A stretch of 36,007 bases of DNA from Candidatus Segetimicrobium genomatis (GCA_005882335.1 VBAP01000007.1:43557-79563); one strand, 5' to 3'; numbered from the stretch's first letter, positions 1 through 8,760 are shown. Made by a program: numbers and translations. Notes: a model not told the origin generated them from the letters alone.

Positions 1-588
1 GACCTGGTGCTGGAGTGGATACGACCCCGCGCCCGCCGGCCCCTCACCGTGTACCGCAGCGACCCCGACGCCAGGTATCTGGACGTGCGCGAGTACGAGG
101 TGTCCTCGCTCGAGCCCGTGGTGTCGGCGCCGGCATCTCCCGGCAATGTGGTGCCGGTGCGGGAGGCTGCCGGTGTCCGGGTGGACCAGTGTTTCATCGG
201 CACCTGCACCAATGGGCGCATCGAAGACATGCGTTTGGCGGCAAAGGTTCTGGCCGGACGCACGGTGCATCCGCACACCCGGCTGCTGGTGATCCCGGCG
301 ACCCCGGCCGTCTACCGCCAGGCCATGGACGAGGGGTTGGTGAAGATCTTCCTCGATGCGGGCGCGGCCATCAGCACATCCACCTGCGGGCCGTGCATCG
401 GCGGACACATGGGCGTCCTGGCTGATGGGGAAGTGTGCGTCTCGACCAGCAGCCGCAACTTCGTGGGCCGGATGGGACACCGCGGCAGCAAAGTGTATCT
501 CAGTAACGCCGCTGTGGCGGCCGCCGCGGCGGTAGCGGGGAAGCTCGTGCATCCGGACGAGGTCGTCCGGGACACGGTGCCGGCGTAA
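1..588 (+). CDS. leuC: 3-isopropylmalate dehydratase large subunit, C-terminal part (5' end outside window)
   Basis: LeuC isomerises 2-isopropylmalate to 3-isopropylmalate in leucine synthesis and works as a heterodimer with LeuD in the cytoplasm. The frame is open from base 1, so only about the last 195 residues are visible. The aconitase-family iron-sulfur ligands are present: one cysteine in CFIGTCTNGR near residue 65 and two in STCGPCIGGHMG near residue 127. SSRNFVGRMGH and the run to VYLSNAAVAAAAA are typical of the family. The stop lies 7 nt before leuD, so the two are co-transcribed. The pattern fits the short LeuC/homoaconitase-like class, although the N-terminus that would settle the subclass is missing. 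The identification is secure from the motifs and the leuD/leuB neighbours. Confidence 0.95.
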   Translation, partial: DLVLEWIRPRARRPLTVYRSDPDARYLDVREYEVSSLEPVVSAPASPGNVVPVREAAGVRVDQCFIGTCTNGRIEDMRLAAKVLAGRTVHPHTRLLVIPATPAVYRQAMDEGLVKIFLDAGAAISTSTCGPCIGGHMGVLADGEVCVSTSSRNFVGRMGHRGSKVYLSNAAVAAAAAVAGKLVHPDEVVRDTVPA

Positions 589-595
589 CACGGCC

Positions 596-1096
596 ATGGG
601 GATTCGAGGACACGCACGGAAGGTGGGCCATCACATCGACACCGACGTCATCATCCCAGCCCGGTACCTGGTGACGACCGACCCGGCGGAGCTGGCCAAA
701 TATGTCTTCGAAGATCTCGATCCGTCCCTCCGGCAGCGGATCGCTGTGGGGGACGTGCTCGTGGCCGGGGAGAATTTCGGGCAGGGGAGTTCTCGCGAGC
801 ACGCGCCCATCGCCATCAAAGGGGTGGGCATCTCGTGCATCGTCGCGGTGTCCTTCGCCCGCATCTTCTATCGCAACGCGTTCAACGTCGGCCTGCCGGT
901 CATGGAGTGCCGGGACGTCCACGCCCGCGCGTCGGACGGCGACGAGCTGGACGTCGATCTGGCCACCGGCGCGATTCGCAACGTGACGCGGGGCGAGACC
1001 TACGAAGGTACGCCGGTCCCGGAGTTCATGCAGCGATTGCTGGCGGCCGGCGGGATTGTCGGATATGTGCGCGCCGAACTGGCGGGACGGCAGTAG
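596..1096 (+). CDS. leuD: 3-isopropylmalate dehydratase small subunit
   Basis: This is the swivel-domain partner of LeuC in the isopropylmalate isomerase. The 166-residue length is that of the short archaeal/Terrabacteria type rather than the roughly 200-residue E. coli type. Family motifs are HHIDTDVIIPARYL near residue 13, GENFGQGSSREHAPIAIK near residue 59 and FARIFYRNAFNVGLP near residue 86. The ATG at 596 lies 7 nt after the leuC stop with no strong Shine-Dalgarno sequence, so translation is probably coupled to leuC. A small ORF and leuB follow, giving the order leuC-leuD-leuB. Nothing appears truncated. Confidence 0.95.
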   Translation: MGIRGHARKVGHHIDTDVIIPARYLVTTDPAELAKYVFEDLDPSLRQRIAVGDVLVAGENFGQGSSREHAPIAIKGVGISCIVAVSFARIFYRNAFNVGLPVMECRDVHARASDGDELDVDLATGAIRNVTRGETYEGTPVPEFMQRLLAAGGIVGYVRAELAGRQ

Positions 1097-1117
1097 GGAG
1101 TAGGGGGGTCGAGGAGG

Positions 1118-1288
1118 ATGGAGTCCGGAGGTCGCGAGCGTCTGGAATCCTTGTTCAAGGTGCTGGTGGAGACACTCGGAGAACAGCGCCGGCCCGCGGG
1201 ACTCGCCGGCCCCGCGGGGCAAGATGCTCAGGACGCCGATTGGGTAATCGAGCGCATTCAGGACTCATTCGATAGCCGTGCCCGGTGA
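1118..1288 (+). CDS. small hypothetical protein (56 aa) between leuD and leuB
   Basis: This ATG-started ORF of 56 residues fills the 181-nt leuD-leuB gap and overlaps the GTG of leuB by 11 nt. It is charged and probably helical, with [19 protein letters not shown], a Gly/Pro/Ala-rich linker and [12 protein letters not shown] at the end. No cysteine, membrane segment or signal peptide is visible. Third codon positions are mostly G or C, as in the flanking genes, which favours real coding. AGGAGG directly abuts the ATG, which is too close to be ideal. It may be a translated coupling ORF for leuB or a lineage-specific small protein. I do not recognise a family. Confidence 0.5.
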   Translation: MESGGRERLESLFKVLVETLGEQRRPAGLAGPAGQDAQDADWVIERIQDSFDSRAR

Positions 1289-2399
1289 GGCCCGGATTGC
1301 GCTTCTCCCCGGGGATGGGATCGGCCCTGAGGTCATCCACGAGGCCGTCAAGGTCCTCCAGGCAGTAGCACGCCGGTTTGTTCTGGAACTAGGGTTCACG
1401 GAGTTGCCCATCGGGGGCGTGGCCACCGACGCCACAGGGACGCCGCTTCCCGACGTTACCTTGCAGTCATGCCTGCGGGCCGATGCGGTCTTGCTGGGCG
1501 CGGTGGGCGGCCCAAAGTGGGACCATCTGCCTGGTCCGGCGCGGCCGGAGGCCGGCCTGCTGCAGTTACGCCGTGAACTCGGTGTCTTCGCCAATCTGCG
1601 CCCGGTGCGTCTCTTCCCGTCGGTCAGCGGTGTGTCGCCGTTGCGGCCGGAGGTCGCGGCGGGGACGGATCTGCTGATTGTTCGCGAGTTGATCGGCGGC
1701 CTATACTTCGGCCAGCCCCGCGGGCGGACCAACGAGGGCGCCGTCGATACCATGCGTTACTCCGCCGAGGAGATTGCACGGGTAGCACGTGTGGCCTGTT
1801 CGATGGCCCGCGGGCGCCGCCGGAAAGTGACTTCGGTGGACAAGGCCAATGTGCTGGAGACCTCGCGGCTCTGGCGGGAGACCGTGGAGGTCGTGGCGCG
1901 CGAGTTTCCCGATGTCACTCTGGAGCATCTGCTGGTCGACACCTGCGCCATGCAGCTCGTCCGCGCCCCTGCGCAGTTTGATGTCATCGTTACGGAGAAT
2001 ATGTTTGGTGACATCCTCAGCGACGAAGCGGGTGCGGTGGCCGGCTCGCTGGGGCTCTTGGCATCGGCGAGTATCGGAGACGGCCGGCCGTTCTTGTACG
2101 AGCCGGTGCACGGTTCGGCGCCGGACATCGCCGGGAAGGGGACGGCGAACCCGATCGGGGCCATCCTCAGTGTCGCGATGTTGCTCCGTCACTCCCTAAA
2201 CCGCGACGACGCGGCGGCAACGGTCGAGGCTGCGGTGGAGCGTGTGCTGGCGGAGGGTATCCGCACCCCCGACCTCGGCGGACGGGCTGCCACCGGTCAG
2301 GTAGGCGATCGTATTTCCGAGGAAGTCACCGCTGGACCGGCGGTTGCCGGTCGAACGGCACCCCGCGTCACGCTTCAAAGGGGTCAGACCCCAAAGTAA
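1278..2399 (+). CDS. leuB: 3-isopropylmalate dehydrogenase
   Basis: LeuB oxidatively decarboxylates 3-isopropylmalate to 2-oxoisocaproate using NAD+. GDGIGPEV near residue 11, [11 protein letters not shown] near 71, [17 protein letters not shown] near 134, [17 protein letters not shown] near 187 and [19 protein letters not shown] near 241 cover the substrate and Mg2+ sites. [14 protein letters not shown] near 275 and ANPIGA are the NAD-binding loop. The start is a GTG inside the preceding small ORF. The normal C-terminus is expected around RISEEV, but the frame continues about 20 residues and ends in LQRGQTPK. That end is encoded by the first copy of the dispersed GGGGTCAGACCCC repeat, so a mobile palindrome appears to have supplied the present stop codon. 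Confidence 0.95.
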   Translation: MPGEARIALLPGDGIGPEVIHEAVKVLQAVARRFVLELGFTELPIGGVATDATGTPLPDVTLQSCLRADAVLLGAVGGPKWDHLPGPARPEAGLLQLRRELGVFANLRPVRLFPSVSGVSPLRPEVAAGTDLLIVRELIGGLYFGQPRGRTNEGAVDTMRYSAEEIARVARVACSMARGRRRKVTSVDKANVLETSRLWRETVEVVAREFPDVTLEHLLVDTCAMQLVRAPAQFDVIVTENMFGDILSDEAGAVAGSLGLLASASIGDGRPFLYEPVHGSAPDIAGKGTANPIGAILSVAMLLRHSLNRDDAAATVEAAVERVLAEGIRTPDLGGRAATGQVGDRISEEVTAGPAVAGRTAPRVTLQRGQTPK

Positions 2400-2431
2400 C
2401 GTCTCAAAGGGGTCAGACCCCCAAGTAACGT
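2374..2431 (+). repeat. tandem pair of the GGGGTCAGACCCC palindromic repeat
   Basis: There are two near-identical units of about 30 nt, at 2374-2402 and 2404-2431. Each reads TCAAAGGGGTCAGACCCC followed by a short A/C-rich part and AAGTAACGT. The core GGGGTC-A-GACCCC is a perfect odd palindrome. The first unit encodes the last residues of leuB and its TAA. The second ends just before the ilvD ribosome binding site. The same core recurs near 8271, 8332 and 32917. Confidence 0.9.
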
Positions 2432-2449
2432 GTCCAAGGAGACGCCATA

Positions 2450-4123
2450 ATGCCAACGACCCTGCGATCCCGCAGCACCCGCCTGCTGGAGGGCCCGGAT
2501 CGGGCCCCGGCGCGTTCGTATTTCTATGCCATTGGATTCACCGAGGACGATCTCCGCAAGCCCCTCATCGGCATCGCGAATACCTGGATCGAGATGATGC
2601 CCTGTAACTCCCATCTCCGAGGCATTTCCGAGCAGGTGAAGATTGGCGTGCGGGCTGCCGGCGGGACCCCAGTGGAGTTCAACACCATCGCCATCTCCGA
2701 CGGCATTACCATGGGGACGGAGGGGATGCGGACCTCGCTTGTCAGCCGGGAAATCATCGCCGACTCGATCGAGTTAGTGGCACGCGGCTACCTGCTGGAC
2801 GGCATCGTGGCCATCTCGGGTTGCGACAAGACGATCCCAGGCACCGTCATGGCGCTGGCGCGGCTAGACCTGCCGTCCCTGATGGTCTACGGTGGATCGA
2901 TCATGCCCGGCGAGTTCGAAGGCCGCCCGGTCACCATCCAGGATGTCTTCGAGGCGGTTGGTGCCTATCACGCCGGGAAAATCAGCCTGGAGTCCCTCCG
3001 GCGGCTCGAACACGTCGCCTGTCCCGGGCCGGGCGCCTGCGGCGGGCAGTTCACGGCGAACACGATGGCGATGGCCTTCGAGTTGATGGGCATCTCGCCG
3101 ATGGGCGCCAACGAGGTGCCTGCGGTAGACCCGCGCAAGGCCGCAGCCGTCGAGTCGGCAGGCCGCCTGGTCATCGATCTTCTGCGGCGCGAGCTACGGC
3201 CGCGACAGATCATCACCAAGAAGTCCCTGGAAAACGCCATCACGGCAGTGGCGGCGTCCGGCGGGTCGACGAACGCCGTGCTGCATCTACTGGCCGTGGC
3301 GCGCGAGGCCGGAGTCGATCTCACTCTGGAAGACTTCGACCGGGTCTCGGCGCGCACCCCGATCTTGGCCGACCTCAAACCCGGTGGCCGGTTCGTGGCC
3401 GTTGATCTCTACCGCGCTGGGGGGATGCGGCTGCTGGCGAAGCGGCTGCTCGACGCCGGCCTCCTGCACGGCGACGCTCTCACCGTGACGGGCCGCACGA
3501 TTGCTGAAGAAGCGGAGCAGGCGAAGGAGACGCCCCGGCAAGAAGTCGTCAGATCACTTTCGAACCCGTTGAAGAAATGGGGTGGCATCGCCATCCTGAA
3601 GGGGAACTTGGCGCCCGAGGGCGGCGTCGTCAAACTGGCGGGCCATGAACGGCTGCTGCACCGCGGTCCGGCGCGTGTATTCGACAGCGAAGAGGACGCC
3701 TTCGATGCCGTCCGGCGCAACACAATCAAGCCCGGCGATGTCATCGTCATCCGGTATGAAGGTCCTATGGGCGGTCCTGGGATGCGCGAGATGCTGGCCG
3801 TCACCGCGGCGCTGGTCGGGGCGGGGTTCGGAGAATCGGTGGCGCTGATCACCGACGGCCGGTTCTCCGGAGCCACGCACGGGTTGATGGTCGGCCATGT
3901 GGCCCCGGAAGCGGCGAAGGGCGGGCCGATTGCCGCGCTGCGCGACGGCGACACCATTGTCATCGACGCGCAGAACCGCCGTTTGGATGTGGAGCTCAGC
4001 GAGCAGGAACTGAAGTCGCGGCTGGCGCGCTGGACGCCGCCGGCGCCCCGATATGCGACAGGGGCGATGGCCAAATACGCGAAGATGGTGTCTTCGGCGT
4101 CAATGGGCGCCGTCACTGGCTAG
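2450..4123 (+). CDS. ilvD: dihydroxy-acid dehydratase
   Basis: IlvD dehydrates 2,3-dihydroxy-isovalerate and -methylvalerate to the 2-oxo acids of valine and isoleucine synthesis. The 557-residue protein has the full family pattern. Cluster cysteines lie in [13 protein letters not shown] near residue 123 and [15 protein letters not shown] near 190. [24 protein letters not shown] and [22 protein letters not shown] near residue 466 are also present. AAGGAG at 2436-2441, 8 nt before the ATG, fixes the start. It follows leuB after two repeat units, so a single leuCDB-ilvD transcript is likely. No ilvBNC genes are in the window. Confidence 0.96.
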   Translation: MPTTLRSRSTRLLEGPDRAPARSYFYAIGFTEDDLRKPLIGIANTWIEMMPCNSHLRGISEQVKIGVRAAGGTPVEFNTIAISDGITMGTEGMRTSLVSREIIADSIELVARGYLLDGIVAISGCDKTIPGTVMALARLDLPSLMVYGGSIMPGEFEGRPVTIQDVFEAVGAYHAGKISLESLRRLEHVACPGPGACGGQFTANTMAMAFELMGISPMGANEVPAVDPRKAAAVESAGRLVIDLLRRELRPRQIITKKSLENAITAVAASGGSTNAVLHLLAVAREAGVDLTLEDFDRVSARTPILADLKPGGRFVAVDLYRAGGMRLLAKRLLDAGLLHGDALTVTGRTIAEEAEQAKETPRQEVVRSLSNPLKKWGGIAILKGNLAPEGGVVKLAGHERLLHRGPARVFDSEEDAFDAVRRNTIKPGDVIVIRYEGPMGGPGMREMLAVTAALVGAGFGESVALITDGRFSGATHGLMVGHVAPEAAKGGPIAALRDGDTIVIDAQNRRLDVELSEQELKSRLARWTPPAPRYATGAMAKYAKMVSSASMGAVTG

Positions 4124-4136
4124 GAGGTGGCATGCG

Positions 4137-4292
4137 ATGCACAAGCATCTGACATGCGCGTGCGGACACATGATTCACGCAGATTCAGATGACGAAATGG
4201 TGCGGAAGGCGCAGGAGCACATGAAGATGGCCCATGGCAAGACCATCACCCGCGACGACGTCTTGAAGATGGCGAAAGAGGCGAAGCACTGA
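4137..4292 (+). CDS. DUF1059-like small protein, 51 aa
   Basis: This short protein has the DUF1059 pattern, a family annotated as predicted small metal-binding proteins. It has an N-terminal LTCACGHMIHADSDDEM stretch with two cysteines and two histidines, then an amphipathic helix with HMKMAHGKTITRDDVLKMAKEA. The start at 4137 is chosen because AGGAGG at 4122-4127 lies 9 nt upstream; the frame is open further upstream inside ilvD, but without an RBS. It begins 13 nt after the ilvD stop and probably shares its transcript. No substrate is known for the family, and a metal-linked role is only inferred. Confidence 0.8.
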   Translation: MHKHLTCACGHMIHADSDDEMVRKAQEHMKMAHGKTITRDDVLKMAKEAKH

Positions 4293-4297
4293 CAGAC

Positions 4298-4427
4298 GGG
4301 AACGCGGGAACAGGGGAACGCGGGAACAACCTGATACCAAGGCAAAGAAAGAGGAGAGACCGCAAGGTCTGCGGCCCCTCTGCTTCAGGTGACTTCGCGT
4401 TTCCGCGATCCCGCGTTGGCGCGGTCC
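4298..4427. repeat. GGGAACGCGGGAAC word repeat with a degraded inverted arm
   Basis: The word GGGAACGCGGGAAC occurs twice in tandem at 4298-4327. A degraded inverted counterpart (GCGTTTCCGCGATCCCGCG) lies at about 4396-4414. The groL terminator hairpin lies between the arms. The 12-mer GGGAACGCGGGA recurs in the clpX-lon spacer at 18566. The repeat sits between the convergent ends of the ilvD operon and groL. Confidence 0.75.
4343..4380 (-). terminator. likely rho-independent terminator of groL
   Basis: On the minus strand a hairpin with arms AGACC and GGTCT (4357-4370, GCAA/TTGC loop) is extended by outer GAGG/CCTC pairing. It is followed by the T-rich run CTCTTTCTTTG. It lies about 55 nt past the groL stop. 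The stem is symmetrical, but the T-run is on the groL side only. Confidence 0.65.
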
Positions 4428-4433
4428 TGTGAT

Positions 4434-6062
<1,629 letters not shown>

Positions 6063-6115
6063 TGCTTCACCCTCCCCGCAGATGATATCCCCCGGGTCTT
6101 ACCAGCGCCCCGGGT

Positions 6116-6181
6116 TTAGCACTCTCCACCTGCAACTAACCCCTATTGTTAAAGGTTAGAGAGGATGAGGTGCTAAATCAA
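6116..6181 (-). promoter_or_regulatory. groL promoter with widely spaced CIRCE-like half-sites
   Basis: On the minus strand TTGATT (6181-6176), a 17-nt spacer and TAACCT (6158-6153) form a plausible sigma-70 promoter. TTAGCAC is followed by CTC at 6176-6167, and GAGTGCTAA lies at 6124-6116. These match the two arms of the HrcA operator CIRCE (TTAGCACTC-N9-GAGTGCTAA). They are about 42 nt apart instead of 9, and one arm has an extra C. One arm overlaps the -35/spacer and the other lies just downstream of the expected start. HrcA control is inferred. Confidence 0.55.
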
Positions 6182-6456
6182 GACCCTTTCTGCACTCCGC
6201 CCTCGTCTTGGTGGCCTCTCCGTCCTCCACCGGGGGCGTCATGACCGCCCGCCGGTGCCCCGATGGCAGTGGGCCCTGGTGCTCTTCCTCCTGATCCTGG
6301 AGTTCGGCCCTCAGCCTGCGGGGCGGTCGTCGATGGTTTGATGTCGGTGGGCGTGGTCGTCGGTATGCTGGAGCGGGAATCGCTCACGTTGCCGCCCTAT
6401 CGGGGGCCGCTACGGTTCCGTCACGCCGTGCCCATCAGACCATGAAGAACAGGCAG
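6182..6456. other. no confident gene between groL promoter and protease stop
   Basis: Only weak reading frames exist here. On the plus strand a GTG frame from 6255 encodes RWQWALVLFLLILEFGPQ and stops in a TGATG overlap with a 34-codon frame. Neither has a ribosome binding site. They could be remnants of a small membrane protein, but I do not call them genes. GC is high, with no clear promoter. Confidence 0.4.
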
Positions 6457-7131
6457 TTATCGGGCGGCAGAGACCAGCGCGTCGTAAATCGTCTGGGCAG
6501 GCACCACCGCGGCGATATCCGGACGGTCATCGAGGTAGCCGACGACCATGCCGAGGAGCAGTCCATCGGCGAGGTCGATGATCGGCGAGCCGCTGGTGCC
6601 GGGAAAACTGTAGAGTGGGAGGGCCACTGCACCAGGACGATTTTCGAACCGGATCTCCCAGTACACACGCGGAATGTCGACTTCGACCAGCCGCGAGCCG
6701 TTGCCGCGTTCGGTCAGCATGTACATCGCCCGGAACGGAACGCCCGGCAGGTGTTTCCACGCCCGCAGCACCGCCAGGTGTCCCTTCGGGATCCACAGCG
6801 CCATCAGGTCCAGCGCATCCCACTTGGTAAATCCGTTCGAGACGATGCTCTCGCTCCCGATGGTCACCAGGTACTTGGCATCCGGCTGGTAGCAGTGGGC
6901 GGCGGTGTAGATGGCGCTCCGCGAGGATTCGGTCCATCCGACCCATCCGGTGCACACGCCGCGGCGGTCAGGCAGGTCGATGTCGATGCGCACGATGACG
7001 GTCCCGAGAAACTGGCGGAGCTGATCAACGCTGGGCGCTGCCTGCGTCTGCGGCTGCGGCGCAGCACCGACCGGCCAGGCCAGCACCAGCGCCACAACGA
7101 CAACCGTCGCCCATCGCCCTGCGCGTAGCAC
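6457..7131 (-). CDS. secreted trypsin-like serine protease
   Basis: This is a predicted exported chymotrypsin-fold protease. From the chosen GTG the N-terminus is MLRAGRWATVVVVALVLAWPVGAAPQ, a signal peptide with an AxA-type cleavage site. The catalytic triad is complete: His in IYTAAHCYQP, Asp in KWDALDLMALWIPKG and Ser in FPGTSGSPIIDLADG. At 224 residues it is a single-domain protease with no PDZ domain, closer to simple trypsin_2 proteins than to HtrA/DegP. The frame stays open upstream to 7278 and would read VYGVWM repeats from the 18-bp tandem repeat. I start at 7131 because the signal peptide begins there, but no strong RBS is visible. The substrate is unknown. Confidence 0.8.
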   Translation of the reverse strand: MLRAGRWATVVVVALVLAWPVGAAPQPQTQAAPSVDQLRQFLGTVIVRIDIDLPDRRGVCTGWVGWTESSRSAIYTAAHCYQPDAKYLVTIGSESIVSNGFTKWDALDLMALWIPKGHLAVLRAWKHLPGVPFRAMYMLTERGNGSRLVEVDIPRVYWEIRFENRPGAVALPLYSFPGTSGSPIIDLADGLLLGMVVGYLDDRPDIAAVVPAQTIYDALVSAAR

Positions 7132-7159
7132 ATCGATGGAATGCCCTGCCGTGCGTCCT

Positions 7160-7204
7160 CCATAGACCATCCACACTCCATAGACCATCCACACTCCATA
7201 GACC
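7160..7204. repeat. 18-bp tandem direct repeat, 2.5 copies
   Basis: CCATAGACCATCCACACT at 7160-7177 is repeated exactly at 7178-7195. A third partial copy CCATAGACC follows at 7196-7204. It lies between the protease signal peptide and the divergent promoter at 7210. In the minus frame it would encode VYGVWM repeats. Confidence 0.95.
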
Positions 7205-7209
7205 TTCCC

Positions 7210-7238
7210 TTGACAGGGTAGGGGGTGCATGTTATAGT
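7210..7238 (+). promoter_or_regulatory. near-consensus sigma-70 promoter
   Basis: TTGACA at 7210-7215, a 17-nt spacer and TATAGT at 7233-7238 make one of the two best promoters in the window. The expected start is near 7244-7247. No ORF with an RBS follows for almost 300 nt, so the immediate product is a leader or a noncoding RNA. Confidence 0.85.
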
Positions 7239-7243
7239 GACGC

Positions 7244-7398
7244 GCCGTTGATGAGGACTGCGGCACCGCCGGGTGCACGCAAAGATCACCGGACCCCGCA
7301 CCCGGTACAAGGCCTGCGGTTCATTTAGGGCGGCTGTCAGCGGTTGCGTCAGGCCGAGAGATCCTCGGGTCACTCGGCGGCAGCCGCTGACGCTTTTT
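7244..7398 (+). ncRNA. candidate structured RNA or leader ending in an intrinsic terminator
   Basis: The transcript from the 7210 promoter can form GCACC-GCCG-GGTGC (near 7263-7276), then the linker ACGCAAAG, then ACCGG/CCGGT (near 7288-7306). At the 3' end the 12-bp stem GTCAGCGGTTGC (7336-7347) with GCAGCCGCTGAC (7380-7391, one G-U pair) encloses a CCGAG-AGATC-CTCGG hairpin and is followed by GC and TTTTT (7394-7398). GCGTCAG/CTGACGC offers a competing pairing, as in riboswitch or attenuator switching. It could be a stand-alone sRNA of about 155 nt or a regulatory leader for the gene at 7540. It does not match the riboswitch consensus sequences I know. Confidence 0.6.
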
Positions 7399-7487
7399 CA
7401 AGGTACCCAGGGAACCCAGGTACCACGGGGCCAAGCGAGACGAAATGCAGGCCTGGCCCCATGGTGGCTTGGTCCCTTGGTAACGTG
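7399..7487. repeat. inverted word repeat (CCCAGGGAACC/GGTACC type)
   Basis: The left arm 7400-7436 carries GGTACCCAGGGAACCCAGG and GGTACCACGGGGCCAAGC. The right arm 7455-7487 is its degenerate complement, with GGCCCCATGGTGGCTTGG and CCCTTGGTAACG. Together they could form a long imperfect hairpin between the RNA terminator and the next gene. Confidence 0.65.
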
Positions 7488-7539
7488 ATTCTGGAACCCT
7501 TCGCCTCCATATCGCGTATGGGATGTGGAGGTGAAGCCT

Positions 7540-8166
7540 GTGCGAACACTTCTCGTCGGTATCACCGTGCTGCTGGTCACCGCGGCGGCCCTGGCGCTTC
7601 CCGCGCGGGCCGGTGACCGTGAGTCAACGCCGTTGGGGCGGATGACCGTAGACGGCGTCATCGCCTCGGTCGATCCCGGATCATTGACATTCCTCTTGCG
7701 CGTCCTCAGACCCGACTGGGCACGCCGGTCCGGTCTCGACTACCTGCCCGTCTGGGTTCAGCATGGGACGCGCATCGATGACGACGACAACTGGTTCGCG
7801 CGCTCCGCGCTCCGAGGCATCCATCGCGGCGACCGGGTGACGGTGGAGGGATTCCGCCTGGATGACGGACGGCTGCTGGCACTGGCGATCGACGTCAAGG
7901 ACCGCGCCTATGTCCCGCCGCCGGTCGTCGTGAATGAGATCATCTTCCGCGGGATCGTCGTGGCGCGGCGGCCAAATCTGGTCGTCATTCTCGAGGCCGG
8001 AGGTGGGACCCGAATCATTCTCATCAGCGCGACGACTCGCTTCCGCGGGCTGCGGGCTTCGTGGACCGCGTTGCAGGCCAACGACACGGTCATAGTCGTC
8101 GGTGAGCCTAACGCCGACGGATCGGTGGCGGCCAGCGAGATCCAGGTGATTCAGGCCTCCCGATAG
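7540..8166 (+). CDS. exported protein with DUF5666-like beta modules
   Basis: The 208-residue protein begins with a signal peptide (VRTLLVGITVLLVTAAALALPARAG). Two small beta-rich modules follow. One has DGVIASVDPGSLTFLL, HGTRIDDD and RGDRVTVEGFRLDDGRLLALAIDV. The other has FRGIVVARRPNLVVIL, TTRFRGL and ANDTVIVVGEPNADGSVAASEIQVI. The pattern of G-I/V-V, T-x-[FI] and G-D-x-V-x-V-x-G resembles DUF5666/OB-like periplasmic proteins, which have no assigned activity. GTG 7540 is chosen over 7525 because GGAGG at 7527-7531 lies 8 nt upstream. It ends at a clear terminator. Family assignment is by pattern only. Confidence 0.75.
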   Translation: MRTLLVGITVLLVTAAALALPARAGDRESTPLGRMTVDGVIASVDPGSLTFLLRVLRPDWARRSGLDYLPVWVQHGTRIDDDDNWFARSALRGIHRGDRVTVEGFRLDDGRLLALAIDVKDRAYVPPPVVVNEIIFRGIVVARRPNLVVILEAGGGTRIILISATTRFRGLRASWTALQANDTVIVVGEPNADGSVAASEIQVIQASR

Positions 8167-8221
8167 CGCCCCGCTAGGGCGCTTTGTCTTCACGCCGCCG
8201 GATGGTTCCTGGCCGGCGGCG
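8165..8221 (+). terminator. intrinsic terminator plus second strong hairpin
   Basis: AGCGCCC (8165-8171), a 5-nt loop and GGGCGCT (8177-8183) run into TTTGTCTT and overlap the preceding stop codon. A second 9-bp stem, CGCCGCCGG (8193-8201) with CCGGCGGCG (8213-8221), follows. The first is a good terminator for the exported-protein gene. Confidence 0.8.
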
Positions 8222-8268
8222 CTCCGTTTTCCCGGAAAGTCTTCCGGCAGGACCTCAATCACCTGCTC

Positions 8269-8364
8269 TTCAAAGGGGTCAGACCCCGTTGAAACGGGGG
8301 GTGTTCAAAGGGGGTGTTCAAAGGGGGTGTTCAAAGGGGTCAGACCCCGTTGAAACGGAGGGTG
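8269..8364. repeat. GGGGTCAGACCCC repeat cluster with 13-bp tandem units
   Basis: Two full units (8269-8302 and 8331-8364) read TTCAAAGGGGTCAGACCCC followed by GTTGAAACGG. Between them the 13-nt word TTCAAAGGGGGTG occurs twice in tandem, apparently a partial unit amplified by slippage. The second unit ends 4 nt before the -35 of the csoR promoter. Confidence 0.9.
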
Positions 8365-8368
8365 GGGG

Positions 8369-8434
8369 TTGCGCTGGTGCGGTTCTGGTTGTATGGTGGC
8401 GGTATAAGCCCCCCCCACTGGGGGTGGGGCGGGG
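8369..8434 (+). promoter_or_regulatory. csoR-copA-copZ promoter and CsoR-type operator
   Basis: TTGCGC (8369-8374), a 17-nt spacer and TATGGT (8392-8397) form a promoter. Immediately downstream, 8401-8434 holds a GC-tract pseudo-palindrome. It has GGTATAAG, eight C residues, ACT, then GGGGGTGGGG and more G. Known CsoR operators have the same design of C-tract, short centre and G-tract flanked by TA-rich ends. AGGAGG follows at 8441. Copper-responsive autorepression is inferred from this and the gene content. Confidence 0.75.
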
Positions 8435-8451
8435 TTCCTGAGGAGGTTGAC

Positions 8452-8760
8452 ATGGCGATTTCCAACGCTCATCTCACCCACGGCAGTCCGGCCGTCCGGG
8501 GGCAGGCAGCGGCGCGACTCCGCAGCATCGAGGGACATGTGCGCGGCGTCGTCCGAATGGTGGAAGAGGGCGCGTACTGTATCGACATCATCAAGCAGAT
8601 CCTGGCCATCCAGCGCGCGTTGGAGAAGGTCAATGCGTTGTTGCTGGAGGACCACCTAGAGACCTGCGCCAGCACCGCGATCCGGTCCGCCGATCAGCGT
8701 GAGCGAGAGCGGACAATCAGAGAACTGCTGGATGTCTTCGAGACCTCTGGGCGTCTGTGA
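8452..8760 (+). CDS. csoR: copper-sensing transcriptional repressor CsoR
   Basis: This 102-residue all-helical DUF156 repressor binds Cu(I) and then releases operator DNA. The Cys-His-Cys copper site is visible: Cys in AYCIDI near residue 43, and His and Cys in EDHLETC near residues 68-72. [21 protein letters not shown] is the conserved first helix. AGGAGG (8441-8446) precedes the ATG by 5 nt. Its stop overlaps the copA GTG (GTGA), so the two are translationally coupled. The operator-like sequence directly upstream suggests autoregulation of csoR-copA-copZ. The CHC set favours copper sensing over the related RcnR or FrmR functions. Confidence 0.93.
   Translation: MAISNAHLTHGSPAVRGQAAARLRSIEGHVRGVVRMVEEGAYCIDIIKQILAIQRALEKVNALLLEDHLETCASTAIRSADQRERERTIRELLDVFETSGRL

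Noticed and set aside
2344-2607. Plus-strand 87-codon ORF spanning the leuB-ilvD spacer
   Set aside because: It is out of frame with both genes and largely translates the repeat units; ilvD has a clear RBS and start at 2450.
6178-6387. 69-codon minus-strand ORF between the protease and groL
   Set aside because: Low-complexity Pro/Gly/Ser text, no RBS, and it overlaps the groL regulatory region.
7160-7204. CRISPR array at the 18-bp repeats
   Set aside because: The units are directly adjacent with no spacers, only 2.5 copies, and no cas genes are present.
7260-7320. c-di-GMP (GEMM) riboswitch suggested by ACGCAAAG
   Set aside because: The other conserved parts of GEMM-I (the CAGGGCAAACC side, GAAA tetraloop and receptor) are not present, so the motif match is probably chance.
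7244-7398. 6S RNA
   Set aside because: The 5' and 3' ends do not pair to form the long closing stem of 6S RNA, and the 3' end is an intrinsic terminator instead.
8269-8364. CRISPR or attachment site at the GGGGTCAGACCCC cluster
   Set aside because: Units are palindromic and dispersed elsewhere in the window; spacing is irregular and no integrase is nearby.
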